Shown: positions 1-6,265, counted from the stretch's first letter. The stretch is DNA of 8,655 nucleotides from JBHHWH01 sp046756405 (GCA_046756405.1 JBHHWH010000092.1:1-8655); one strand, 5' to 3'. The notes: a model not told the origin generated them from the sequence alone. Made by a program: numbers and translations.

Positions 1-25
1 ACCGGTACACGGACGCTCGGGCCAT
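1..25 (-). CDS. Start of a further downstream gene (3' cut by window edge)
   Basis: An ATG at 25-23 follows the AI-2E stop codon by 8 nt. It is preceded by a good Shine-Dalgarno sequence, GAGGAG at 35-30, which overlaps the end of the upstream gene. Only eight codons are visible, reading MARASVYR before the window ends. The short peptide resembles the beginning of DnaX (DNA polymerase III tau/gamma), which often starts with a few residues and then a YR-KYRP motif, but eight residues cannot prove this. What is seen is a start codon, a ribosome binding site and an open frame; the identity is a guess. Confidence 0.35.
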
Positions 26-33
26 GTAGCTCC

Positions 34-1272
34 TCAGCCCTCCTCGGCCTCGGATTCTGGTTCCGGCTCCACCGGGGCTACGGGACGCAGCTCCTGGGTG
101 TCGAAGAGCCTCGACTGCTCCGGCGAGCGGCGGCCGAGCCGAGCCAGCCTCTCCGGGGGCTCCGTGACCTCGATCATGGCTTCGCTCGCCTCCCGCCAGG
201 ATTGACCGAGAATCCGGGTCCGCCAGAAGTGTCCCAGGAGGATGCGAACCGCCGCCGTCGTCGGGACGGCCACCAGCACTCCCAGGAGGCCGGCCAGTGT
301 GCCACCGACGATGAGGGCGAGGACGATCACCAGAGGAGACAGGTGCACCCTGGTCCTCTGGACAAGCGGGGTGATGACGTGGTTGTCCACCTGCTGGATG
401 AGAATGAAGATCAGCACCGCCCAGACAGCCTGGATGGGGTTGCCGCTGAGAAGGGCCACGATCATCGCCAGGGCCCCGCCCACCACGGGACCGACGAAGG
501 GAACCAGGTTGAGGATCCCGGCGAGGATCCCGATCAGCAGCCAGAAGGGCAGGTCGATGAGCCACATGCCGAAGCTGGAGGCGACTCCGACGATCAACGC
601 CACCAGGAGCTGACCGCGCACGAAAGACCCGAGGGCGGATACGACTTCGCTTCCGAGAAAGGAGACCTCATCCCTATACCTGTCGGGGGTGAGCTCCACG
701 GCGCTGGCCTTGAAACGCTCCAGGTCGATAAGGATGTAGACCGCCAGAATCGGTGCTAGACCTACCACGACAATGGCTTCGGTGACCCCTCGGATGAGCT
801 GTCCGGCTCCGGCGCCGAATCCGAAGAGCAGGTTGCGCAGGGTCTCCTGATTGGTGGGATCGGCAAGCCAATCCTCGATGGCCCCCTGGCTGATCAAAGT
901 ATCCAGGTCGTACCCAAGCCGGGCCGCGAGTCCTCTCAGCCAGTCGAAGATCCCCAGGTAGAGGGCGGGAAGTTGATCAACGAACTCGAGGGCCTGCTCC
1001 CGGACCGTGGGGAAGACCAGGGCCAGGATCGCCACCACCAGGGCGAGGAGGACGATGAGAGAAAAGAGGACGGATACGGGCCGGGGAATGCGCAAGCGTT
1101 CGAACGCTCCGACCACCGGATCGAGGAGAAACACCAGGCCGGCGGCGAAAGCGATCGGCAGCCAGATGACCCGGACGGCGCCGGCGATCTGGATGGCCGT
1201 GAAACCGAGGATCACCACTCCGACGGCGATCCAAATGATCAGCGCAGCCTTTTGGAGCCGTTCGGAGGTCAC
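34..1272 (-). CDS. AI-2E family (PerM/TqsA-like) membrane transporter
   Basis: This is a 412-residue polytopic inner-membrane protein of the AI-2E transporter family (PF01594). Hydrophobic segments lie near residues 9-31, 33-50, 66-88, 161-182, 219-241, 242-275, 280-297 and 311-345, with a long soluble loop between the third and fourth, the usual family layout. The C-terminal half carries the family signature: a FVRGQ stretch, then NLVPFVGPVVGG, then a Q-x-x-DNHVITP motif near residue 290-300. The tail (about 352-412) is polar, Pro/Glu-rich and probably cytoplasmic. Family members include E. coli TqsA, linked to autoinducer-2 export, and cation/proton antiporters, so the substrate here is unknown. 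The start is GTG at 1272, 16 nt after the preceding stop, with no strong Shine-Dalgarno sequence. It is the last complete gene of the envelope operon. Confidence 0.9.
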   Translation of the reverse strand: MTSERLQKAALIIWIAVGVVILGFTAIQIAGAVRVIWLPIAFAAGLVFLLDPVVGAFERLRIPRPVSVLFSLIVLLALVVAILALVFPTVREQALEFVDQLPALYLGIFDWLRGLAARLGYDLDTLISQGAIEDWLADPTNQETLRNLLFGFGAGAGQLIRGVTEAIVVVGLAPILAVYILIDLERFKASAVELTPDRYRDEVSFLGSEVVSALGSFVRGQLLVALIVGVASSFGMWLIDLPFWLLIGILAGILNLVPFVGPVVGGALAMIVALLSGNPIQAVWAVLIFILIQQVDNHVITPLVQRTRVHLSPLVIVLALIVGGTLAGLLGVLVAVPTTAAVRILLGHFWRTRILGQSWREASEAMIEVTEPPERLARLGRRSPEQSRLFDTQELRPVAPVEPEPESEAEEG

Positions 1273-1281
1273 TGTCCGGCG

Positions 1282-1287
1282 AGTGTA
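1282..1287 (-). promoter_or_regulatory. Possible -10-like hexamer before the AI-2E gene
   Basis: The hexamer TACACT fits the TANNNT pattern of actinobacterial -10 elements and ends 9 nt before the GTG start. The gene lacks a clear ribosome binding site, so a near-leaderless internal transcript is possible. I find no convincing -35 element at normal spacing. It may be chance. Confidence 0.15.
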
Positions 1288-1288
1288 A

Positions 1289-2182
1289 CTAGCCCTCCAC
1301 CACGGTGACAGTGGAACCCACAGAGACGACTACCTCCCATCCCGCACCCGCGGTCGGAGAGCGCCAACCTTCATCGAGCCGTTCCCAACGCCCCGGGACA
1401 AGGGCTTCGCCGGTGATCTGTGCCGGAACACCCTCTGGTACTACCAGCTCGAAGCTGCCCGTCAGCAACACCTGGGCTCCCGGAGACGGAGACGACCCCA
1501 GCACGACCACACCTTCTCCCACGGCGCCGAACGACGAGACAGAGAGGTCGGAGAGGTCGGCGTCTATCCGCCCCGACAGCCCAACGTTCCACTCCACTTC
1601 CTCGGCGAGGCGAATGTCCCAACCGGCGAAGGTGTAGGGACCGGGGTCGGGTCGCGGCTGAAGTAGCACGGCCACCAGGGGTGCTGACTGCGAGCCCTCC
1701 GGGTTCCCCCCCGCCGGCCGGTACTCCTCGGTGGCCTCTGGGAGGCCAACCTCCCCTCCCCACCGGACCGGCTCCACCTCGTAGAGGAAACGTGACCCGG
1801 AGCCGAGGTGAATCTCCCCGTCGATGCGCGCCTCGAGGAGGCCCTGGCGTACTTGGCCTACCGGAGGGCCCACCAGCCGCACCTCCCCCGAGGGCATCAA
1901 GGACCAACCCTGGAGGTGACCCATGAGGAAGGCCACGAAGGCGATGAAAGCCACCACCGGGACCAATCCAGAAGCTCGTAGCCGCCCCAGTCGACGACCT
2001 CGGGCCAGAATTGTCGCCACGACGACTCCGAACCACACCGGCCACCACGCCGCCAGGTCCAGGTACAGGGAGCGGCTGAGAACCCCCGAGCCGACAGCGA
2101 CCAGCATCGCCGCCAGGACTCCGAGGGGCAGGACCCAGATGCGGGGGATCCGCAGCCCCGACCCGGCGGCCCGGCGGGTCAT
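1289..2182 (-). CDS. Membrane protein with LiaF/toast-rack-like C-terminal domain
   Basis: This 297-residue protein has no name I can assign. Three hydrophobic segments lie near residues 15-34, 41-60 and 72-90; the second begins with an LYLDLAAWWPVWFG stretch like the N-terminal helices of LiaF/DUF5668-type proteins. After residue 97 the chain is soluble and beta-rich. Residues 188-215 carry a W-D-I-x-L ... W-x-V-x-L-S-G repeat ending in DLSDLSV, followed by G-rich strands and a VPEGVPAQI turn near 250. This alternation is typical of the toast-rack/adhesin-like domains of LiaF and related cell-envelope stress proteins. A 9-bp tandem repeat (GAGAGGTCG twice, plus strand 1542-1559) underlies part of the DLSDL motif. 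The ATG overlaps the preceding stop as ATGA, implying translational coupling. A role in envelope sensing is inferred from fold resemblance and neighbours only. Confidence 0.72.
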   Translation of the reverse strand: MTRRAAGSGLRIPRIWVLPLGVLAAMLVAVGSGVLSRSLYLDLAAWWPVWFGVVVATILARGRRLGRLRASGLVPVVAFIAFVAFLMGHLQGWSLMPSGEVRLVGPPVGQVRQGLLEARIDGEIHLGSGSRFLYEVEPVRWGGEVGLPEATEEYRPAGGNPEGSQSAPLVAVLLQPRPDPGPYTFAGWDIRLAEEVEWNVGLSGRIDADLSDLSVSSFGAVGEGVVVLGSSPSPGAQVLLTGSFELVVPEGVPAQITGEALVPGRWERLDEGWRSPTAGAGWEVVVSVGSTVTVVEG

Positions 2183-2745
2183 TCCTGATAGCCGGTGCCC
2201 AGGATGATGACCACATCGGCTCCGGGGAAGAGGTCCTGTTCCTCAGGGGGAAGGGGCTCCACCCGGGCGTTGAGGATGAAAGCAAGCAGTTCATTGGCCT
2301 CCCGGGAGAAGCCGTCCCGGTACCAGATACGCGAGGGAGCCAGTTCCGGCTGGTAGTTGTCAGCGGGAAGGGTCAGGTATCCGGCCGCCTCCAGCTTCTC
2401 GGTGAGTCTCCCTGCAGCCCCGGCAATCCCCACCGAGTTGAGCACGACCACCCTCACCTCCCCCGGAGAACGCACGGGGATCGTTGTCGAGCTGGTGGTC
2501 GTCGGCGATGAAGTTGTGGTCACCGCCTGGGTGGTGGTCGTCTCCCGGGGAGCAGTGGTGGGGGCGGTCGTCGAGGAACCTGCCAAGGGAGGTGGGGATG
2601 TGGTGACCGTGGGACCGTCGGCGAAGATGAGCAGGAGGAAGAACACCGCGGCGCCCACGAGAAGTATCCCGGCGATCATGATCGCCAGGTCCCGGTAGAA
2701 CCCGTAGGACTGCCCTGAGGCGTGTTTTCCCTTACCTGTCATCAT
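2179..2745 (-). CDS. LytR_C-domain membrane protein, VirR-like
   Basis: A 188-residue single-pass membrane protein. A short basic cytoplasmic end (residues 1-18) is followed by one strong transmembrane helix (20-42), a Thr/Ser/Pro-rich extracytoplasmic linker (43-95) and a LytR_C domain (PF13399, about 96-186). That domain begins with VRVVVLNSVGIAGAA and ends with ADVVIILGTGY, both typical of the family. The same pairing, DUF3263 gene followed by a LytR_C protein, occurs in Mycobacterium tuberculosis as Rv0430-Rv0431, where Rv0431 (VirR) affects cell-wall remodelling and vesicle release; equivalence here is inferred. The start codon overlaps the DUF3263 stop by one base (TGATG), with GAAGG just upstream. 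A second ATG follows immediately, so the true start could be one codon later. No LCP catalytic domain is present. Confidence 0.88.
   Translation of the reverse strand: MMTGKGKHASGQSYGFYRDLAIMIAGILLVGAAVFFLLLIFADGPTVTTSPPPLAGSSTTAPTTAPRETTTTQAVTTTSSPTTTSSTTIPVRSPGEVRVVVLNSVGIAGAAGRLTEKLEAAGYLTLPADNYQPELAPSRIWYRDGFSREANELLAFILNARVEPLPPEEQDLFPGADVVIILGTGYQE
2482..2610 (-). repeat. Low-complexity Thr-rich linker coding region
   Basis: Codons 46-88 of the LytR_C protein encode 19 threonines mixed with Ser, Pro and Ala, in runs such as ETTTTQ and SSPTTTSS. The DNA is an irregular array of ACC/ACG/ACT/ACA codons. Such linkers span the cell wall or periplasm-like space and may be O-glycosylated in actinobacteria. 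Length variation between relatives is expected here. Confidence 0.7.
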
Positions 2746-2975
2746 CAGACCGCCTTCTTTTCTCCTCCGCCCTGGACGAGGATGCGCAGCACACGTTTAA
2801 CGGTCAGCGGGTCGTATGCCAAAGCGGCGGGCTCTCCGACCAGGGCCCGCAGCCGCTCGTAGTACGCCGCGGCGGTCAACCCCAGGTCGAGCTCGATAGC
2901 CAGATCCTTGGGGCCCGCCTCGACCCACCACGCCCTCTCAAAGTCCAGGATCGCCCGGTCCAACTTCGTCAACAC
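2745..2975 (-). CDS. DUF3263 small protein
   Basis: A 76-residue protein (from the GTG chosen here) of the actinobacterial family DUF3263 (PF11662), whose molecular function is unknown. Conserved landmarks are LDRAILDFERAWW at the N-terminus, an AYYERLRALVGEPAALAYDP block in the middle (Y-Y, then L-ADP-LVKR in relatives) and a basic VKRVLRIL helix. It looks like a compact helical, possibly helix-turn-helix-like protein, so a DNA-binding regulatory role is conceivable but unproven. Possible starts are TTG at 2981, GTG at 2975 and TTG at 2972. I chose GTG 2975 because homologues begin close to this point and a candidate promoter would place the transcript start there. TTG 2981 has an AGGGG sequence about 11 nt upstream and remains possible. 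It heads the envelope operon and overlaps the LytR_C gene by one base. Confidence 0.85.
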   Translation of the reverse strand: MLTKLDRAILDFERAWWVEAGPKDLAIELDLGLTAAAYYERLRALVGEPAALAYDPLTVKRVLRILVQGGGEKKAV

Positions 2976-2982
2976 CGCCAAA

Positions 2983-3010
2983 AGCGTATTGACCCCTGCC
3001 CCCGGGTCTA
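2983..3010 (-). promoter_or_regulatory. Candidate promoter for the DUF3263 operon
   Basis: TAGACC at 3010-3005 (four of six matches to TTGACA) is followed after 16 nt by TACGCT at 2988-2983, which fits the TANNNT -10 pattern. The expected start site, about 7 nt downstream, falls at 2976-2975, directly on the GTG start codon. This would give a leaderless mRNA, a common arrangement in actinobacteria. It is the only plausible promoter in the 108-nt gap. Confidence 0.4.
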
Positions 3011-3035
3011 CGGATTTAGCGCGAACCTAATGCAC

Positions 3036-3056
3036 CAGGGCCCGGATACGGACCTG
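3036..3056 (-). terminator. Weak terminator-like hairpin after tRNA-Thr
   Basis: On the minus strand, CAGGTCCG and CGGGCCCTG can pair around a TATC loop, giving about seven or eight base pairs with one bulge. It lies about 28 nt beyond the tRNA 3' end, as expected for a terminator of the upstream operon. There is no U-run after it, so it would be an imperfect intrinsic terminator or only a transcript-end stabiliser. Confidence 0.3.
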
Positions 3057-3083
3057 ACGGCGAGCAGCACGGGCTTGTAGCTT

Positions 3084-3158
3084 TGGAGCCGGGTGTCGGG
3101 ATCGAACCGACGACCTGCTGTTTACAAGACAGCTGCTCTGCCACTGAGCTAACCCGGC
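3084..3158 (-). tRNA. tRNA-Thr (anticodon UGU)
   Basis: A full cloverleaf of 75 nt including an encoded CCA. Acceptor arms GCCGGGT and ACCCGGC pair perfectly; the D-arm is GCTC/GAGC; the anticodon arm GCTGT/ACAGC closes the loop CTTGTAA with anticodon TGT; the T-arm GTCGG/CCGAC carries the TTCGATC loop. The discriminator base is T. It decodes ACA (and probably other ACN) codons. It has no visible promoter of its own and is probably transcribed with rlmB, whose last codons and stop lie inside its first ten bases. Confidence 0.97.
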
Positions 3159-3874
3159 GTGCGAACCCTCATTATCTCAAAGGCTGCCAGCGCGGCGGTA
3201 ACCGAAGCGTTGAGACTTTCGCTTCCCTTCACCATCGGGATCGACACCAGCACATCGCAGCGCTCGGCGACGAGCCGGGAGAGGCCCGAGCCCTCGGCTC
3301 CCACCACCACCGCCACCGGCTCGGTGAGAAGCTCGAGTCCGAACAGATTCTCTCCGGCGTCGGCCTGGAGGCCGACCACCCACAGACCGGACTTCTTGAG
3401 GCGGCGTAGGGCTTCGGGGATCGAGCCCACCACCGAGACCGGCAATCTTTCCAGGGCTCCCGCCGCCGCCTTGAAGGCCGCAGCAGAGAGGGGGGCGGCC
3501 CGTCGCCCCGAGACCACCATGCCAGTCAACCCCGCCGCCCTCACGCTGCGGGCCACTGCTCCCAGGTTGTGGGGATCTTCGATGTGGTCGAGGACCATCA
3601 CCGCGGCACCGGGGCCGGCCAGCGAGTCGAGGGTCACAGCCACGATGGGACGGCAGTCGGCTACGACCCCCTGGGGAGCGGTGGTCTCCGCCAGGGCCCT
3701 CACATCGTCGACCAGACGGACCCTGCTCTCCCCGACTGAATCGACCAGCTCGCGTATCACCGCCCGGTGCCGCCGCCCCTCCTCGACGTACAGGGTCTCC
3801 ACACGCCCTGCGGCCGCTGCCGCGGACACGGCGTGGAGGCCTTCGACCCTACTTCCGTAGCCAGCGAGTCCCAT
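3149..3874 (-). CDS. rlmB: TrmH/SpoU-family RNA 2'-O-methyltransferase, RlmB-like
   Basis: A 241-residue SAM-dependent ribose methyltransferase of the SPOUT superfamily. RlmB methylates G2251 (E. coli numbering) of 23S rRNA in the peptidyl-transferase P loop; close paralogues modify other rRNA or tRNA sites, so the exact target is inferred. An N-terminal substrate-binding domain (about 7-80), starting SRVEGLHAV, precedes the trefoil-knot catalytic domain (90-238). All three motifs are present: DPHNLGAVARSVRAAG with Asn103 and Arg109, VVVGAEGSGLS with Glu194, and PMVKGSESLNASV with Ser220-Asn222. The open frame extends to 4051, but the extra residues lie inside cysS and do not resemble the family. 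ATG 3874 has GAGG about 9 nt upstream and fits the family N-terminus. It overlaps cysS by 26 nt. Its stop codon TAG (3151-3149) lies within the tRNA-Thr gene. Confidence 0.92.
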   Translation of the reverse strand: MGLAGYGSRVEGLHAVSAAAAAGRVETLYVEEGRRHRAVIRELVDSVGESRVRLVDDVRALAETTAPQGVVADCRPIVAVTLDSLAGPGAAVMVLDHIEDPHNLGAVARSVRAAGLTGMVVSGRRAAPLSAAAFKAAAGALERLPVSVVGSIPEALRRLKKSGLWVVGLQADAGENLFGLELLTEPVAVVVGAEGSGLSRLVAERCDVLVSIPMVKGSESLNASVTAALAAFEIMRVRTPG

Positions 3875-5240
3875 CGGGCCCGTCCTCGAGGAGCACGCCC
3901 ACCGAGGCCAGCGCCTCCCGGATGGCATCGGCCTCGTCGAATCGTCTCTCTGCCCGAGCCCGGTTCCGCAGCTCCACCAGAGCTTCGATGGCGTCCACCC
4001 CTCTGCTGTCGACGCCGAACCGCTCCGCCACCTCGGAGACGTCGAGGTCACCGGCGGTCGGGCCCTGGGCGTCGTCGATGCCCAACACGTCGACGATCAC
4101 CTGGGCCGCCCCCGCCAGGTTGGAGGCGTCCCCACCCGCATCGAGGATCCGGTTTCCCTCCCGTACCAGGTCGAAGAGGAGAGACACCGCTTGGGGGGTA
4201 CCGAAGTCGTCGTCCATCGCCTCCTGGAACCTTTCCAGGGCTTCGGGGTCCGGCATACCCGGCGGGACCCGCTCCCGGAAGCGGTCGAGGCGGTCCAGAG
4301 CCTCCGTGGCTTCGGTGAGGAGGTCCTCGGAGTATTCGATGGGAGACCGGTAGTGGGCCCGCAGGTAGAGCATGCGCAGGGCCCGCCCACCGTAGGTTTC
4401 GATGATCGTCGCCAGGTCCACCACCAGACCTGTGGACTTGGCCATCTTCTCCCCGCCCAGATTCACCATGCCGTTGTGGAGCCAGTAGCGGGCGAAGGTC
4501 TCCCCGGTCGCTCCTTCGCTCTGGGCGATCTCGTTCTCGTGGTGAGGGAAGATGAGGTCGGTACCTCCGCCGTGGATGTCGAAACCCATCCCCAGGTACT
4601 TGGTGGCCATCGCCGAGCACTCGATGTGCCATCCGGGCCTTCCCGGCCCCCAAGGGGAGTCCCACCAGGGTTCCCCGGGTTTGGCTGCCTTCCACAGGGC
4701 GAAGTCGAGGGGGTCGTGTTTCGCCTCGTCTACTTCGATGCGGTGACCGGATCTCAGTTCATCGGGATTGCGGCCGGAGAGCTTGCCGTAGGACTCCAGG
4801 GACCGCACCGAGAAGTAGACGTCGCCGTTGGCCACATAGGCCAGGCCCCTATCCATGAGCCGGGCCACCAGGTCGATGATCTCGCGGATGTGCTCCGTCG
4901 CCTTAGGTTCGACGTCCGGCTTCGCCACCCCGAGGCCTTCGAACGTCTCGGCGAAGCGGGCGGTCATCTCCTCGGCCAGTTCCTCTACGCCGACACCGGC
5001 CTCCGCCGCGGCGGCGATGATCTTGTCCTCGATGTCGGTGATGTTGCGGACGAAGGTGACCTCTAACCCCCTCCAGGCCAGGTAGCGCCGGATCACATCG
5101 AAGGCCACCGCCGAGCGCCCGTGACCCACGTGGGGTTCGGACTGGACGGTGGGACCGCATACGTACATGCCCAACTTCCCCTCATCCCGTGTCTCGAGGG
5201 GAACCATCCCGCGATGGAGAGTGCTGTGAACCCGGATCAT
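3849..5240 (-). CDS. cysS: Cysteine--tRNA ligase
   Basis: A 463-residue class I aminoacyl-tRNA synthetase that charges tRNA-Cys in the cytoplasm. The Rossmann fold starts with CGPTVQSEPHVGHGRSAV: Cys28 is a zinc ligand and His37-Val-Gly-His40 is the HIGH motif. The other zinc ligands are Cys208 (WHIECSAM), His233 and Glu237 (FPHHENE). The second ATP-binding motif is KMAKS (265-269) instead of KMSKS and is followed by TGL instead of the usual LGN. A DALR-type helical domain and anticodon-binding tail run from about 310 to 463. Length and tail argue against the related mycothiol ligase MshC, which is shorter at this end. ATG 5240 starts 9 nt after the ispF stop without a clear Shine-Dalgarno sequence, so translation may depend on coupling. 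The ispF-cysS-rlmB order is common in actinobacteria. Confidence 0.97.
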   Translation of the reverse strand: MIRVHSTLHRGMVPLETRDEGKLGMYVCGPTVQSEPHVGHGRSAVAFDVIRRYLAWRGLEVTFVRNITDIEDKIIAAAAEAGVGVEELAEEMTARFAETFEGLGVAKPDVEPKATEHIREIIDLVARLMDRGLAYVANGDVYFSVRSLESYGKLSGRNPDELRSGHRIEVDEAKHDPLDFALWKAAKPGEPWWDSPWGPGRPGWHIECSAMATKYLGMGFDIHGGGTDLIFPHHENEIAQSEGATGETFARYWLHNGMVNLGGEKMAKSTGLVVDLATIIETYGGRALRMLYLRAHYRSPIEYSEDLLTEATEALDRLDRFRERVPPGMPDPEALERFQEAMDDDFGTPQAVSLLFDLVREGNRILDAGGDASNLAGAAQVIVDVLGIDDAQGPTAGDLDVSEVAERFGVDSRGVDAIEALVELRNRARAERRFDEADAIREALASVGVLLEDGPDGTRWLRK

Positions 5241-5249
5241 CGTCGGATG

Positions 5250-5747
5250 TTAAGACAGGGCGACGACCGTGACCACGGCCACACAGGCGATCCCCTCCCC
5301 CCGGCCGATGAAGCCCATCCCGTCGGTGGAGGTGGCCTTGACCGACACCGACCCTGCCTCCAGGCCCAGGGTTTCGGCCAGCCGAGCCCTTATCGCCTCC
5401 CGGTGGGGAGCCACCCGGATCCCTTCGGCGGCGACGGTGACATCGACCTGGGCTGGAGCCCAACCCGTATCGGCCACTCGGGCACGCACCCGGGAGAGAA
5501 GCTCCATGGAGTCAGCCCCTTCACTGGCGGGATCCTCGGCGGGGAAGTGTTCCCCCAGGTCGCCGAGGGCGGCAGCCCCCAGAAGAGCGTCGGAGACGGC
5601 GTGAGCCAGGACGTCACCGTCGGAGGTGGCCGCGACCCCGACCTCCTCCGAGACGACCACACCACCGAGGAGGACGGGAGGGTTTTCATCGAACCGGTGG
5701 GCGTCGAAGCCCCAGCCCACTCGGGGGGTAAGCCCCTCGGAGCTCAT
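5250..5747 (-). CDS. ispF: 2-C-methyl-D-erythritol 2,4-cyclodiphosphate synthase
   Basis: A 165-residue enzyme of the non-mevalonate (MEP) isoprenoid pathway. It cyclises CDP-methylerythritol 2-phosphate to methylerythritol 2,4-cyclodiphosphate with release of CMP, acting as a trimer. Zinc ligands Asp15, His17 (in WGFDAHRF) and His49 (in DGDVLAHAVSDAL) are present, as are DLGEHFP (63-69) and the KATSTDGMGFIGRGEGI signature (137-153). The aspartate at 142, where E. coli has Glu, is also seen in mycobacterial IspF. In the cytidine-binding loop the usual Pro-Lys is replaced by Ile110-Arg111. The ATG overlaps the carD stop as ATGA, preceded by GAGGA, so it is probably translationally coupled to carD. 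ispD is not adjacent. Confidence 0.95.
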   Translation of the reverse strand: MSSEGLTPRVGWGFDAHRFDENPPVLLGGVVVSEEVGVAATSDGDVLAHAVSDALLGAAALGDLGEHFPAEDPASEGADSMELLSRVRARVADTGWAPAQVDVTVAAEGIRVAPHREAIRARLAETLGLEAGSVSVKATSTDGMGFIGRGEGIACVAVVTVVALS

Positions 5748-6253
5748 TCCTCTACGAGTTCCACCTTGGGAACGGCCCGGTCGAGCTTCTTGATAGCCTC
5801 CTCCTCGGAGACCCCGAGGCTGAAGGCAAGTTCTGAGGAAAGGGTCGTCCGGGCCTTGGACAGCATCCGCTTCAGCGCCGGGCTGATCCCCTTGGTCTGC
5901 TGGGCGTAGGAGAGGTCACGGACCACCTCGGCCACCTGGAAGATGTCTCCCGAGGTCATCTTCTCGTTCAGCACCTTGTACCAGCGGCTCCAGTTCGCAC
6001 CCGCCTCATCCGGCTCGCTCTTCAAGGCGCGGAGCACCTCACGAGCCTTGGTCTTGGAGATCACCGGGCGGACCAGGTCGTCCGCCTTTTCCACCGGGAT
6101 CATCACCGTCAACTGTTCGGTGGCGATCTCGAGCACGAAGTAGTCCTTGCGCTCGCCGTCGAAGGTCTTCCTCACCTTCTTGACGATGGTCGCCGCCCCA
6201 TGCTGGGGATGGACGACCTTTTCACCCACAGAGAATTTCGAAGTAGCTGCCAT
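5744..6253 (-). CDS. carD: CarD/CdnL-family RNA polymerase-binding regulator
   Basis: A 169-residue global transcription factor. CarD binds the RNA polymerase beta subunit and stabilises the open promoter complex, notably at rRNA promoters. The N-terminal RNAP-interaction Tudor-like domain spans about residues 6-62 (FSVGEKVVHPQHGAATI, then LTVMIPVEKAD). The helical DNA-binding domain (about 66-155) includes NWSRWYK, where Trp88 matches the mycobacterial tryptophan (W85) that wedges into the upstream edge of the bubble; residue 91 is Trp where M. tuberculosis has Arg. AEVVRDL and KRMLSKAR are further conserved blocks. The open frame continues upstream to 6367, but that part lies over disA and lacks family similarity, so ATG 6253 is chosen. 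It lacks a strong Shine-Dalgarno sequence. It starts 31 nt after disA and overlaps ispF by 4 nt. Confidence 0.95.
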   Translation of the reverse strand: MAATSKFSVGEKVVHPQHGAATIVKKVRKTFDGERKDYFVLEIATEQLTVMIPVEKADDLVRPVISKTKAREVLRALKSEPDEAGANWSRWYKVLNEKMTSGDIFQVAEVVRDLSYAQQTKGISPALKRMLSKARTTLSSELAFSLGVSEEEAIKKLDRAVPKVELVEE

Positions 6254-6265
6254 ACGCGGTGGCGG

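Noticed and set aside
1542..1559. Tandem 9-bp repeat GAGAGGTCG
   Set aside because: It simply encodes the repeated Asp-Leu-Ser pattern of the beta domain and does not extend further.
1371..2294. 307-codon minus-strand frame overlapping the toast-rack and LytR_C genes
   Set aside because: It is extremely rich in Gly, Arg and Pro. The alternative frame has clear membrane helices and linked overlaps with its neighbours.
3084..3158. tRNA-Thr as an integration site for a mobile element
   Set aside because: No repeat of the tRNA 3' end, integrase gene or composition shift is visible in the flanking sequence.
3875..4051. N-terminal extension of rlmB to an upstream start at 4051
   Set aside because: The extra 59 residues lie inside the conserved end of cysS, are Arg/Ser/Trp-rich and do not resemble the family. 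ATG 3874 has a ribosome binding site and fits the expected N-terminus.
4191..5066. 291-codon plus-strand open frame antisense to cysS
   Set aside because: It lies wholly within cysS, whose motifs are all in frame on the minus strand. It is a shadow frame caused by high GC content.
5121..5909. 262-codon plus-strand open frame across cysS, ispF and carD
   Set aside because: It covers parts of three real genes, has low-complexity shadow composition and no recognisable domain.
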